Source: Bacteroidota bacterium
Lineage (GTDB): Bacteria > Bacteroidota > Bacteroidia > AKYH767-A > 2013-40CM-41-45
Length of the DNA: 64,000 nucleotides
Assembly: GCA_004295015.1 (NCBI GenBank)
Contig: SHNE01000020.1
Location: 62,001-126,000 of the forward strand
Reading direction: 5' to 3'
In this document: positions 1-9,519 of the stretch, in pieces
How positions within the stretch are numbered: position 1 is the first letter of the stretch
How the letters are laid out: every line of letters begins with the position of its first letter
The notes under the pieces: model-generated
What the model saw: the letters and a program-made list of their open reading frames with translations, nothing else
Database searches by the model: none
Told to the model about the DNA's origin: nothing
Translations under genes and position numbers: made by a program

Positions 1-3
1 ACC

Positions 4-2685
4 ATGAAAAAAATTCTTAAGTGGACAGGCATATCATTTCTTCTTCTCTTTATTCTGCTGCTTGCAGCTCCTTTTATTTTCAAAGATAAAATTGTCAGCA
101 AAGTAAAGGAAGAAGCAAACAAAAGCCTGAATGCCAAACTTGACTTTGGGAAATTCGATCTTTCTTTAATAAGAAGTTTCCCAAATTTCTCATTGAGCAT
201 CGAGAACCTGAGTATCATCAATCTTGAACCATTCTCAGGAGATACATTGATTTACTCAAAAAAGTTAAATCTCACGGTTGACTTGATGAGTGTAATTAAG
301 GGTGATGAAATAAGTATTCGTTCTGTGGAACTCATTGAGCCGGTAATGAATTTTCTTGTAAAAAAGGATGGGAGAACAAACTGGGATATTGCAAAATCAG
401 AACCGGGAGCAGAATCTGCTGCTTCGGAATCATCCTTTAAAGCTAAGCTAAAACGATATTCCGTGGAGAATGGAAGAATTATTTACCATGATGAGTCTTT
501 GGATTTTTATTTAGCTATGAATGGAGTTGATCACAGCGGCAAAGGCGATTTTACTCAGGATTTATTTGAGTTGAATACTCAAACTGAAGTGAAATCAACC
601 AACATGACGTATGAAAAAATACCATATATCAGCTCTGCGAAGGCAAGCATAGAAGCAAAGCTCAATATGGACATGAAAAATTTCAAATTCACATTCCTGG
701 AAAACAAGATTAATCTGAACGCCCTTGAACTCGGTTTGAATGGTTGGGTTGCCATGCCTGATACGAATATAGATATGGAGTTGGACTTCTCAGCTGCGAA
801 GTCAGATTTCAAGAATTTTATCTCTATGATCCCTACACTCTACAGCAAGGACTTTGAGAGTTTAAAATCTTCCGGAACTATGGCGCTTTCCGGATTTATC
901 AAAGGTCGTTATAATGCCTTATCAATGCCTGGTTTTGGACTGACATTAAAAATTGATAATGGAATGTTTCAATATCCTTCATTACCATCTTCCGTGAACA
1001 ATGTGTTTGTAGATCTGAATATACTTAACCCGGACGGTGTTCCTGATCATACGGTTATCGACCTTAAAAAAATGCACGTTGAAATGGCCGGAGCTCCATT
1101 TGATGCTAAACTATTACTAAAAACTCCTGTAAGTGATCCTGATCTGGATGCTTTTGTGAAAGGAACAATTGACTTGACTGCGGTGCAAAAATTTGTCCCC
1201 TTGGATGCGGGTACAAAATTAACGGGTATAATCACTGCTGACCTGAGTGCAAAAGGAAGGATGTCGGCTATTGAAAAACAAAACTTTGATCAGTTCAGTG
1301 CTTCCGGCGGGCTTGTTGTGAAAGGTCTTGAGTACTCTTCTTCTGAAATGAAATCTCCATTTTCCATGAGTATATTGGATTTAACATTTAATCCAAAAAA
1401 TGTTAACCTGAATGCATTTCAGGCCAAATCCGGTAAGAGCGATTTTAAGGCCACAGGAACAATGGAGAATTTTATAGCTTATGCGTTGAAAGGTGAGACT
1501 ATTAAAGGAAAGGTATCTCTCGAATCATCCAAGATCGATATGAATGACTGGATGTCGGACAGTCCTTCTTCTACTTCATCGACTGATACGGCAAGTATGA
1601 CTGTTCTTGACATTCCTGCCAATATCGAATTTATTTTTAACACATCAATAGGTACATTAATCTATGATGATATGAATATTTTTAATGTAAAAGGAAGTGT
1701 CCAGATAAAAGATAAAGAGATTATCATGCAAAATCTGACTATGCAGTTATTGGATGGAAGTATGAACATCACAGGTAAATACTCGAGTGCTAATTTAGAT
1801 AAACCACTGTTTGCATTGGACCTTGCAATTCGTGATTTTGATATTACCAAAACCGTGAACACATTACCTACAGTTGGGAAATTGGCCCCTCTTGCAAAAT
1901 CTTGTACAGGAAAATATTCTGTCGTCATGCAGGTGAATGGAGATCTCGATAAGACTATGAGTCCTGTGCTTAGTACACTAAACGGAGGAGGGAAATTAAA
2001 TACTTCAACAATCACCATCCAGAATTTTCCGGCATTCTCAAAAGTTGCGGATGTACTGAAAATGCCTTCCTGGAAATCATTGAACATTCCGACAGTCAAT
2101 CCTTCTTTTAAAATTGTCAATGGCCGTGTCTATGTAGATCCAACCGAACTTAAAATTAATGGAATGAAAGGAACGGTAGCCGGCAGTAATGGATTTGATC
2201 AGAGCATCGATTACACAATGGCTATGGAAATACCCAGAGCTATGTTTGGTGGTGCAGCAAATTCAGTCTTAAACAACCTCGTATCGCAAGCCAATTCAAA
2301 AGGGGCTAATGTGAGTTTAGGAGATGTGGTACCTGTGAATTTATTAATTGGAGGTACGGTTACAGATCCAAAAGTTTCTACGGATTTGGCAAAACAAGGT
2401 GCTAACGTAATGGCAGACCTGAAAGCTAAAGCCAAAGAAGAGTTCGACAAGAAAAAAGAAGAGCTGGAAGCTAAGGCAAGGGAAGAAGCCGATAGATTAA
2501 AATCAGAAGCGGCGTCTAAAATTGAAGCTGAAAAAGCAAAAGTATCTGCCGAAGCGGAAAGAATTAAAAAGGAAGCAGAGGCAAAAGCCAAAGCCAAAGC
2601 CGATAGTCTGAAGAAGGCTGCTGAAGAGGAGGCAAAAAAGCAAGCAAAGGATTTATTGAAGAAGAATAATCCTTTTAAAAAATAA
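4..2685 (+). CDS. AsmA-family inner-membrane/periplasmic protein
   Basis: 893 aa. An N-terminal membrane helix (about residues 8-27) is followed by an AsmA-type region: a short cytoplasmic start, then a periplasmic chain rich in beta strands with the family pattern in which sets of strands end in S-L-I-R-S-F-P-N-F and S-I-E-N-L-S. AsmA-clan proteins are bridge-like envelope proteins implicated in lipid transport and outer-membrane assembly. The C-terminus (residues about 803-893) is a highly charged Lys/Ala/Glu helix resembling TolA-type stalks and ends NNPFKK; this tail is not part of the AsmA fold. The ATG at position 4 directly precedes the membrane helix, so the gene looks complete although its promoter is outside the window. 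It is 23 bases from the PorE-like gene and probably co-transcribed with it. The family is clear; the exact substrate is unknown. Confidence 0.88.
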   Translation: MKKILKWTGISFLLLFILLLAAPFIFKDKIVSKVKEEANKSLNAKLDFGKFDLSLIRSFPNFSLSIENLSIINLEPFSGDTLIYSKKLNLTVDLMSVIKGDEISIRSVELIEPVMNFLVKKDGRTNWDIAKSEPGAESAASESSFKAKLKRYSVENGRIIYHDESLDFYLAMNGVDHSGKGDFTQDLFELNTQTEVKSTNMTYEKIPYISSAKASIEAKLNMDMKNFKFTFLENKINLNALELGLNGWVAMPDTNIDMELDFSAAKSDFKNFISMIPTLYSKDFESLKSSGTMALSGFIKGRYNALSMPGFGLTLKIDNGMFQYPSLPSSVNNVFVDLNILNPDGVPDHTVIDLKKMHVEMAGAPFDAKLLLKTPVSDPDLDAFVKGTIDLTAVQKFVPLDAGTKLTGIITADLSAKGRMSAIEKQNFDQFSASGGLVVKGLEYSSSEMKSPFSMSILDLTFNPKNVNLNAFQAKSGKSDFKATGTMENFIAYALKGETIKGKVSLESSKIDMNDWMSDSPSSTSSTDTASMTVLDIPANIEFIFNTSIGTLIYDDMNIFNVKGSVQIKDKEIIMQNLTMQLLDGSMNITGKYSSANLDKPLFALDLAIRDFDITKTVNTLPTVGKLAPLAKSCTGKYSVVMQVNGDLDKTMSPVLSTLNGGGKLNTSTITIQNFPAFSKVADVLKMPSWKSLNIPTVNPSFKIVNGRVYVDPTELKINGMKGTVAGSNGFDQSIDYTMAMEIPRAMFGGAANSVLNNLVSQANSKGANVSLGDVVPVNLLIGGTVTDPKVSTDLAKQGANVMADLKAKAKEEFDKKKEELEAKAREEADRLKSEAASKIEAEKAKVSAEAERIKKEAEAKAKAKADSLKKAAEEEAKKQAKDLLKKNNPFKK

Positions 2686-2708
2686 CACAGGTAAAATAAA
2701 GTTCAGGC

Positions 2709-4643
2709 GTGTCAGTTAATTCAAATTTTGTTCGGTTAATTCTTGTTTTTATTTGCGTGATTATTTCTGTGCAATCTTATGCTCAGGAAATTTCCTGTGA
2801 AAAATCATCAAACAAGAAAGCAATGAAATTATATGAGGATGCTGCCTCTTTATATAAATCCAGGAAATATGAAGAGGCACGTCAAACAATTTCCAAGGCA
2901 ATCGATGAAGATCCGGAATTTGCCCTGGCATATTATCTTCAGGGAACGATAGCACTTAAAAAGAAGGATGATAAAACTTTCGAGCAAAGTTTTTTAAAGG
3001 TACTGGAACTGTGCCCTGAACTTGATCCCGATGTGCACTTTCAACTTGGATGGTATAGCTTTGATACAAGAAAGTACAAGGAAGCGGAGAAATACCTTCA
3101 AAAGTTTTTAAGTTACGATAAGATCAATGAAGAACATGCCTTAAAAGCAGAATCGATGCTGATAAGATCCGGTTTGTATTCGAATCCTGTTCCATTTGAT
3201 CCGAAGCCGGTTCTCAATCTTTCAACCCGCGATCCGGAATACCTTCCATATATTTCTCCTGATAATGAACTGGCCTTTTTCACCAGACGCTTTGACATGA
3301 AGGATAAGAATATGCTCACACCTCAAAGTGTCGAAAAGTTTATGTTGGCCAGACAGCAGGCCGATGGAACTTACGATCAGGGCTCACCGATGGAGTATCC
3401 CTTTAATTTGGGCTCCAGTAACAATGAAGGAGGCGCCAGCATCACAATCGATAACAAGCATTTGTTTTTTACCGTTAATGAAAAAGGGAATTTCGATATT
3501 TGTTATTCTGATTTCAAGGATGGAAGGTGGGGGGAGATTAAAAACATGGGGCCGAATGTTAATGATCCTATGCAATGGGATTCACAACCTTCTATCTCCT
3601 CCGACGGAAACACTTTGTATTTTGCTTCTGCGCGTGACTCAGTTTCGGGAATTGATATTTACTATACTACAAAAGATGAAAGTGGTAATTGGAAAAAAGC
3701 AAGGAAACTTGGTCCGGAAATTAATTCGGATGCCAATGAAAAATCACCCTTCCTTCATAGCGATAGCAGAACTCTCTACTTTTCATCTGATGGTTTACCA
3801 GGTCTTGGTGGCTATGATATATTCATGTCCAAAATGGATGCAGGCGGTAAATGGGGCAAACCTGTAAACATCGGCTATCCTATAAATACAGAATCTGATG
3901 AAGTCGGATTTTTTGTAAGCACTGATGGTAAGACTGGCTATTTTGCTTCAAACAAATTAAACGGTGCTATGGGAGGATATGATATATATTCTTTCAACCT
4001 TCATCCTGATGTAAGACCTAATAAAGTGTATTTCCAGAAAGGTGATATCAATGGCAGATCAATTGAAGACACATTGAATACCACCATAGAAATTCGGGAT
4101 GCCGTTACCAAGAAAGTAACTAAAATTGACGTTGATTCCGTAAGTGGTGAGTTTGCATTTGTAGTCGACTTTAGTCATGATTTAATTTTATCTGTTAAGA
4201 AAGATGGATACGCTTTTGAATCGCAGTATATTTCTTCAAAAGATTCAGCCAACGAGAAACCTGTGAGCGAGGATATTAAACTGACAAAACTGGAGGTTGG
4301 AGGTCAGTATACAATCAATGATATTTTCTTTTCGACCAATTCTTATGAAATAAATGACACGATTAAATCTGTCTTAGCAGAATTTTCTGATTACCTCAAG
4401 ATGAGTCCTAAGCTCGACGTGGCAATTCATGGGCATACAGATAATGTAGGAAATCCAACAGATAATGCTCTCTTGTCGGAAAACCGAGCCCGCACTGTAT
4501 TCAATTTTTTAGTGGATCAGGGCATCAAAAAAGAGCGCTTAAGCTACAAAGGTTATGGAGAAACAAAGCCGATTGCTTCCAATTCTACCGAAGAAGGTAG
4601 GGCAAAGAACAGAAGAACAGTTTTTGTAGTCAATTCCAAATGA
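2709..4643 (+). CDS. TPR / PD40 propeller / OmpA-domain protein, PorE-like
   Basis: 644 aa with a GTG start followed by a signal peptide (cleavage near SYAQ-E). Order of domains: TPR repeats (about residues 38-150); a beta-propeller of PD40-type blades (about 180-440) with repeated S-x-D-G-x-T-L-Y-F and G-G-Y-D-I-Y/F motifs; a small carboxypeptidase-regulatory-like beta domain (about 445-520); and a C-terminal OmpA peptidoglycan-binding domain (about 530-644) with HGHTDNVG and ENRARTVFNFL. This four-part order is the architecture known for PorE, a peptidoglycan-anchored component of the type IX secretion system. Unlike PorE, no lipobox Cys is visible at the signal peptide end, and Bacteroidota carry several paralogues, so the T9SS role is inferred. 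The next gene encodes a T9SS substrate, which fits. Confidence 0.87.
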   Translation: MSVNSNFVRLILVFICVIISVQSYAQEISCEKSSNKKAMKLYEDAASLYKSRKYEEARQTISKAIDEDPEFALAYYLQGTIALKKKDDKTFEQSFLKVLELCPELDPDVHFQLGWYSFDTRKYKEAEKYLQKFLSYDKINEEHALKAESMLIRSGLYSNPVPFDPKPVLNLSTRDPEYLPYISPDNELAFFTRRFDMKDKNMLTPQSVEKFMLARQQADGTYDQGSPMEYPFNLGSSNNEGGASITIDNKHLFFTVNEKGNFDICYSDFKDGRWGEIKNMGPNVNDPMQWDSQPSISSDGNTLYFASARDSVSGIDIYYTTKDESGNWKKARKLGPEINSDANEKSPFLHSDSRTLYFSSDGLPGLGGYDIFMSKMDAGGKWGKPVNIGYPINTESDEVGFFVSTDGKTGYFASNKLNGAMGGYDIYSFNLHPDVRPNKVYFQKGDINGRSIEDTLNTTIEIRDAVTKKVTKIDVDSVSGEFAFVVDFSHDLILSVKKDGYAFESQYISSKDSANEKPVSEDIKLTKLEVGGQYTINDIFFSTNSYEINDTIKSVLAEFSDYLKMSPKLDVAIHGHTDNVGNPTDNALLSENRARTVFNFLVDQGIKKERLSYKGYGETKPIASNSTEEGRAKNRRTVFVVNSK

Positions 4644-4709
4644 CCGTATTTGCATGAATAATTGCAATTGAATTTTTACCTTGCTGTTCTATACCAATCA
4701 AGGAATCCG

Positions 4710-6380
4710 GTGCTCTCAAGGAAAATTTGCTTTCCCCATCTGCTTTTATTTGCTCTTCTTTTCGCTCTATCGATAGGAGCGAATGCTCAATGCAGTTCCC
4801 TGATTTCAACTTTTCCTTATACGGAAGACTTTGAGGCAGGCGCGGGTGGCTGGTTTTCGGGCGGACAAAATAACGACTGGGCCTTAGGCAATCCACAAAA
4901 ACCAACCATTAATTCTGCGGGCAGCGGATCAGTTTCATGGATTTCCGGTGGCTTAACCACTTCGTTTTATAACTATGGAGAAAGATCCTGGGTCCAAAGT
5001 CCGTGTTTTGATTTCAGCAACCTGAATTTTCCTGTACTGAGTTTTAAGATATTCTGGGAACTGGAGAATCAATATGATGGAGGAAATTTACAGTACTCTA
5101 CAAATGGAGGTAATAGTTGGCAAACATTGGGCAGTTCCAATGAACCTGATAATTGTGTTAACCAAAATTGGTATACTATCAGAAATGTTACTAATCTATC
5201 CAACTTTACTTCTCCTAATGCAGGCTGGTCAGGCACAATACAATCAAGTAATGGTTCTTGCAGAGGCGGAAATGGAATTGGTCAATGGAAGGACGCTGTG
5301 CACTGTGCGAATGTTTTGAGTGGCATGCCTTCAGTGATTTTTCGAATAACGATGGGCTCAGGCACCACTTGTAATGATTATGATGGACTTGCGTTTGACA
5401 ACTTTAGCATCTACGAAATGAGTCCTCTTCCAAATACAATTTCCTACACTTGTTTAGGTTTAAATCAGATTCAGTTTAATGATGACAATCCGGATTGCCA
5501 TGATTACTGGCTATGGAACTTTGGGGATACTTCTTCTGCTTCAAATACCGGCACTGATATGAGGCCTGTTCACAGCTTTCATTCGGCAGGAATATATACC
5601 ATCACCTTAGATGCAGGCAGTGTTTGCATTCCTTCTTCACAAGCAACAACAACTATTGAAATATTGACTGTCGATACAGAGGTAATTCCCGTAACATGTA
5701 ATGCAGGGTCAGACGGTGCCATAAATTTGTCAATTATCAATCCGCCTACAGGAATTTCTTATGAATGGAATACGATCCCGACTCAATTTACTCCTTCAAT
5801 TGATCTATTAAGGGCCGGAAATTATTCTGTGTTGATTTCAAGCCCGGGCACTTGCGCGCAGCAAATTGATGTACAGGTGGGATATGGTCCGGATGCTTTT
5901 CCATCAGTATCTCTTGGTGAGGATACAGTAATTTGTCCGGGTATTCCCTTAACAATTTCTGCCGGGAAGTACGCTTCTTATAGCTGGCAGGATGGATCTA
6001 CAGACTCTGCATTTGTAGCTTATGATGGAGGCCTCATAGCTGTTCTAATCAGTAATTCAATGGGCTGTGAAGCTACTGATACATTAAATGTTGAGGAAGA
6101 TTGCCTGGGTGATATTCTCTTCCCAAATGCTTTCAGTCCTAACGATGATGGAATGAATGATTACTTTCTGGGAACAGGAAATCTTGTTACTGATTTCGAG
6201 ATGAACATTTATAATCGTTGGGGTCAGTTAATTTTTTCTTCTGATCATTTAGCTCAAGGTTGGGATGGAAAGATAAATGGGACTCCTCAGGAAATTGGTA
6301 TTTATACTTACAAGACGAAGTACTCAATTCGCTCCGGTGAAATCAAAGAAAAGCTCGGGAAAATTTCTTTAATTCGTTAA
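4710..6380 (+). CDS. Secreted protein with PKD domain and gliding-type (type B) T9SS sorting domain
   Basis: The preferred start is GTG at 4710 (556 aa), placed just before a signal peptide ending GANAQ and preceded by AAGGA at about 4700; a TTG at 4662 in the same frame would add 16 residues with no signal-peptide character. After the signal comes a MAM/jelly-roll-like adhesive region (about residues 30-230), a PKD-type domain with WNFGD, a SprB-like repeat module (VTCNAGSDGAINL) and a C-terminal CHU_C/gliding-motility domain starting FPNAFSPNDDGMND and containing YNRWGQLIF and GIYTYK. This terminal domain directs export and surface anchoring through T9SS. The ligand or role at the cell surface cannot be read from sequence. 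It follows the PorE-like gene and is probably in the same transcription unit. Confidence 0.88.
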   Translation: MLSRKICFPHLLLFALLFALSIGANAQCSSLISTFPYTEDFEAGAGGWFSGGQNNDWALGNPQKPTINSAGSGSVSWISGGLTTSFYNYGERSWVQSPCFDFSNLNFPVLSFKIFWELENQYDGGNLQYSTNGGNSWQTLGSSNEPDNCVNQNWYTIRNVTNLSNFTSPNAGWSGTIQSSNGSCRGGNGIGQWKDAVHCANVLSGMPSVIFRITMGSGTTCNDYDGLAFDNFSIYEMSPLPNTISYTCLGLNQIQFNDDNPDCHDYWLWNFGDTSSASNTGTDMRPVHSFHSAGIYTITLDAGSVCIPSSQATTTIEILTVDTEVIPVTCNAGSDGAINLSIINPPTGISYEWNTIPTQFTPSIDLLRAGNYSVLISSPGTCAQQIDVQVGYGPDAFPSVSLGEDTVICPGIPLTISAGKYASYSWQDGSTDSAFVAYDGGLIAVLISNSMGCEATDTLNVEEDCLGDILFPNAFSPNDDGMNDYFLGTGNLVTDFEMNIYNRWGQLIFSSDHLAQGWDGKINGTPQEIGIYTYKTKYSIRSGEIKEKLGKISLIR

Positions 6381-6394
6381 AGCGGAAGATGGAC

Positions 6395-7372
6395 ATGAAA
6401 TTTTTAAAATACTTTTTATCCTGCTTTCTACTTTTTCTCGGCAGTTATTCGCATGCCGTGGAACCGGATACATCCCTAAATCAAACCGGTGATTCACTTT
6501 CAACTGATCAATCTCCAAAGCTTGGTTTTTTTCGCAATTCCCCTGAGCCTGACAAAACCAGGATTGGTATTCTGACCGGAACTGTTCTTGGATTATATCC
6601 GATCAGTATGTACTGGTTATACACACAATGGTATCGGGACTATCCTCAAAGTAGTTTTCACTTTTTCAATGATAATAATGAATGGGAAAAAATGGACAAG
6701 TATGGTCATTTGTGGGATGCATATTCCATTGCTAAACCACTGAGTCATTCATTTCGCTGGGCAGGGCTTGATAACAAGCGATCAACACTTTATGCGAGTG
6801 GAATTTCATTTCTTTACCAGACGACCGTAGAAGTTTTTGACGGGTTTTCTTCTGAATGGGGATTTTCCGGCGGAGATGTTGTGGCCAACACCCTTGGAGT
6901 TGCGACTTTCGCCTTACAACAATTAACCTGGGAAGAACAAAGAATTGTCTTGAAATATTCTTTCCATCAGACAAAATATGCCAAATACCGACCGGATCAA
7001 TTGGGTAGTTCTTTGCCAGAAAACATTCTTAAGGATTATAATGGACTAACCTATTGGTTAAATGTAAATCCACATTCATGGATGAATGAAGAAAGTCGCT
7101 TTCCAAAATGGCTAAGCATTGGTTTCGGTTTTGGTGCAGAAGGAATGACAGGAGGTACAGAAAATCCCAAACAAGTAGACGGTAAAGACATCCCGGCTTT
7201 TGAAAGGTATACTCAATACTATCTTAGTGTTGATCTCGATTTTTCGAGAGTTAAATTTAAGTCAGAATTCCTGAACTCATTTTTTAAGATAATCAACATC
7301 ATTCATTTGCCTGCGCCTGCCATTGAATTGAGTAAAGGGCGAAAACCTGCATGGCACTTACTTTACTTTTAA
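6395..7372 (+). CDS. DUF2279 family exported protein
   Basis: 325 aa from ATG 6395; a second ATG at 6389 is possible, but the GGAAG at 6383-6387 is only correctly spaced from 6395. A signal peptide ends near SYSHA. The core shows the DUF2279 (YfiM-related) signature: KMDKYGHLWDAYSIAK, SHSFRWAGLD, an aromatic helix region and EWGFSGGDVVANTLG. The family is predicted to be periplasmic or membrane-associated and has no proven biochemical function. The stop codon overlaps that of the convergent rhodanese gene by four bases. Family assignment is fairly secure, function unknown. Confidence 0.75.
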   Translation: MKFLKYFLSCFLLFLGSYSHAVEPDTSLNQTGDSLSTDQSPKLGFFRNSPEPDKTRIGILTGTVLGLYPISMYWLYTQWYRDYPQSSFHFFNDNNEWEKMDKYGHLWDAYSIAKPLSHSFRWAGLDNKRSTLYASGISFLYQTTVEVFDGFSSEWGFSGGDVVANTLGVATFALQQLTWEEQRIVLKYSFHQTKYAKYRPDQLGSSLPENILKDYNGLTYWLNVNPHSWMNEESRFPKWLSIGFGFGAEGMTGGTENPKQVDGKDIPAFERYTQYYLSVDLDFSRVKFKSEFLNSFFKIINIIHLPAPAIELSKGRKPAWHLLYF

Positions 7373-7686
7373 TAAGTTGCCATTCCGGTATCAATTTGCT
7401 TGGCATAAGCAAGAATTCCACCCTTTAAATTATACAGGTTGCTGAGACCGTGGCGCTTCTCAAGTTCAGCAATAACAACTCCGCTGCGGCCACCGGATTT
7501 ACAATGAATTATAACAGGTTTATCCCTTGAAATCTTTTCAACCGAATCAAAGATCGATCCCATTGGAATTAATTCTCCATTGAGATTACAAATTTCATAT
7601 TCAAATTCTTCACGGACGTCGATTAACTGGAAGTCCTCCTGATTATCTAATTTTGTTTTGAATTCTTCTACTGTTATTTCTTTCAT
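7369..7686 (-). CDS. Single-domain rhodanese-like sulfurtransferase
   Basis: 105 aa from the ATG at 7686, which gives the usual N-terminus MKEITVEEFK; an in-frame upstream start would add 12 residues with no homology pattern. It is one rhodanese domain with the active-site loop VIIHCKSGGRSG, so the catalytic Cys is present, and DVREEFEYE in the first half. Proteins of this size carry persulfide sulfur in the cytosol; the specific acceptor is not known. It is convergent with the DUF2279 gene, sharing stop-codon bases. Confidence 0.85.
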   Translation of the reverse strand: MKEITVEEFKTKLDNQEDFQLIDVREEFEYEICNLNGELIPMGSIFDSVEKISRDKPVIIHCKSGGRSGVVIAELEKRHGLSNLYNLKGGILAYAKQIDTGMATY

Positions 7687-7746
7687 AGTATTAGTTTGAT
7701 TTAATCCCTGTAAGATAATCATTTTGCTTCAACCGGAATAAGAAAT

Positions 7747-8028
7747 TCAGTTCTTTACAAATCGCTTGTTCCTCAATCGGTTTTCTGAATCAATACTTAG
7801 AAAATAGTTGCCCTTAGCGAGTGTGGAAACATTCAGTTCGCAATAATTTATTCCTGGATGCGCTTTATACTCCAAGATACACTTACCATTTATATCGTAG
7901 ATTTTGACGAGCTCTGTTCCGTTAAAATTATCATCAACCTGAATGAACAAAACATCAGAAATCAATTTTATGCTGATGTTTCCAGGTGAATTACTCTGTA
8001 CCTGATCTATTCCGACCTGGAAGCTGCA
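7747..8028 (-). pseudogene. T9SS type A sorting domain cut off by an in-frame stop
   Basis: The frame of the upstream minus-strand gene continues past its TAA (8029-8031) without shift for 93 more codons. The translation has the usual layout of a T9SS type A C-terminal domain: a linker, then strands ending in VKIYDINGK, a central ELNVSTLAKGNYFLSI and a terminal NKRFVKN. There is no convincing separate start; a TTG at 7965 would begin inside the domain. The simplest reading is that this is the native C-terminus of the gene at 8029-9312, separated by one nonsense substitution, a sequencing error, or a recent inactivating mutation. Confidence 0.72.
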
Positions 8029-9312
8029 TTATGTAACCCGGCCCAGAACATTGTTTTGAGTTGTAAATGTAATAGCACTGTCAAGGAGAGAGAATGCCGG
8101 GTTTAATGTGTAAGATGTGTTTGCCTCAGTTGCCGAATATCCGGAATTAAAACCACTAAGATTGGATGTCGCTGTACAACGGGTTCCATCGGCAAGGAGC
8201 CGGCAGTGGAACAGATTTAAATTTGTCGTTAATGTTGAAGGAGCCATACCGGTGATGATCAGACTTCCGGAAGGTTCATAGCTGATTGAACTTGGAATCT
8301 CTGTAAACCCGCTACTTCCCTGGCTCCATAAATAGTTTCCGGCGCTATCTAATTTAGCGATTTCAAAGCCGCCACCGGAAGGACTTCCAACAAATGAAAG
8401 CTCGTCAACCAAAGGATTGAAAGCAATATCATAAGATTGGACAAACGACATAAAGGTAGATAGATAGGCTATGCTCCAAACAATGGATCCGCTTGGGTCC
8501 AATTTCATGGCAAAGAACCGACTATCGTTTGCAGTTCCTCCCAGATATATTTTATCTGAAGCAGGAGAATAATATAATTTTGTTGCTGCGATTCCAACCG
8601 TGCTGATATAGTGTTGTGCTGAAATGTAATTTCCTGAATTATCTGTAATCAAAAGAATGATCTGGTCAAGCAGAGCCGATCCACCCGCGCCCGTACATGC
8701 TATAGCGATGTTTCCATTTGCCAATTGAACAGGACTGACAGAATGAAAGAATGGGCTAGGGCTAATAGCTGAGCTATATGATCTTGTCCAATTTGTATTG
8801 CCGGCATTATCTAAACATACCAACACTACACCGTCGTTTGTTGAAGAGCACAGGAGAAAATCTCCTGATGATAATTCCATAAGAACAGAACCCTGGTGAT
8901 ATGGAATTCCATCCATTGAAAAGGAACGACTGCTTAATACAGTCCTACTTGTATCTAAAATCATGAAAGTGTGAATCTGAGGATTGAAACTTGCGTCGTC
9001 TGATATCAAGGCTAATTTATTTGTTGTAGTATAAATCATAGTAACAATTCCTTCGTCTCGAGCCGATCCGATCGTTTTAGACCAATGCAAATTGCCGTCA
9101 ATGTCAGTCTTCACCAAAATAATATCAGTTCCAATGGCGCCAAAGCTAGTGGTGCTTCCTCCGGAGTAAATGTAGTTTCCGGGTGCAATGACGGAACTTT
9201 GTATGCTCATTCCATCAGGAGCCTCATAGGTAGAGGTAAAGGTTTTTTGAGCATAAATCATGTGCTGAAACATAATTCCGGTCAAAAAGAGAAGGGCAGA
9301 TTTGCGTTTCAT
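8029..9312 (-). CDS. Secreted beta-propeller-like protein (T9SS substrate lacking its sorting tail)
   Basis: 427 aa. A signal peptide ends near IYAQ, followed by repeated units of about 45-55 residues with the pattern D-I-I-L-V-K-T-D-x-D-G-N-x-x-W-S-K, typical of secreted propeller proteins common among T9SS cargo. The reading frame ends at TAA 8029-8031 after GRVT, but the same frame continues into a T9SS type A sorting domain (7747-8028). As sequenced, the product would reach the periplasm by its signal peptide but lack the signal for outer-membrane export. Either the gene is a pseudogene or the stop is a sequence error. No enzyme motif was seen. Confidence 0.75.
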   Translation of the reverse strand: MKRKSALLFLTGIMFQHMIYAQKTFTSTYEAPDGMSIQSSVIAPGNYIYSGGSTTSFGAIGTDIILVKTDIDGNLHWSKTIGSARDEGIVTMIYTTTNKLALISDDASFNPQIHTFMILDTSRTVLSSRSFSMDGIPYHQGSVLMELSSGDFLLCSSTNDGVVLVCLDNAGNTNWTRSYSSAISPSPFFHSVSPVQLANGNIAIACTGAGGSALLDQIILLITDNSGNYISAQHYISTVGIAATKLYYSPASDKIYLGGTANDSRFFAMKLDPSGSIVWSIAYLSTFMSFVQSYDIAFNPLVDELSFVGSPSGGGFEIAKLDSAGNYLWSQGSSGFTEIPSSISYEPSGSLIITGMAPSTLTTNLNLFHCRLLADGTRCTATSNLSGFNSGYSATEANTSYTLNPAFSLLDSAITFTTQNNVLGRVT

Positions 9313-9519
9313 GATCAGTAAATTTTAATGTTAAAAATATTAATACCGTATTTTTATCCTGATGAAGCATCAAAAAAAGGAAGAGCAGGATATAAATTCT
9401 AATTCCAAATTAAACAAAATTTCAATTGGCCGGTAATTCAACTGCTAAAAAAACAGAATTCAGAATTGTATTGATTTTTTGCAGAATATTTACCATTATT
9501 GATATATAAATTACATGGA

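Noticed and set aside
3328-3867. A 179-aa ORF on the plus strand inside the PorE-like gene
   Set aside because: It is an alternative frame within strongly conserved PD40 coding sequence, with no signature of its own.
7747-9312. Stop-codon reassignment or selenocysteine/pyrrolysine at the in-frame stops
   Set aside because: Two different codons (TAA and TAG) are involved, and the other genes in the window end normally with such codons; no SECIS-like or pyl genes are seen.
9085-9321. ORF opposite the T9SS propeller gene
   Set aside because: It is antisense to a gene with clear signal peptide and repeat structure; its composition is that of a shadow frame.
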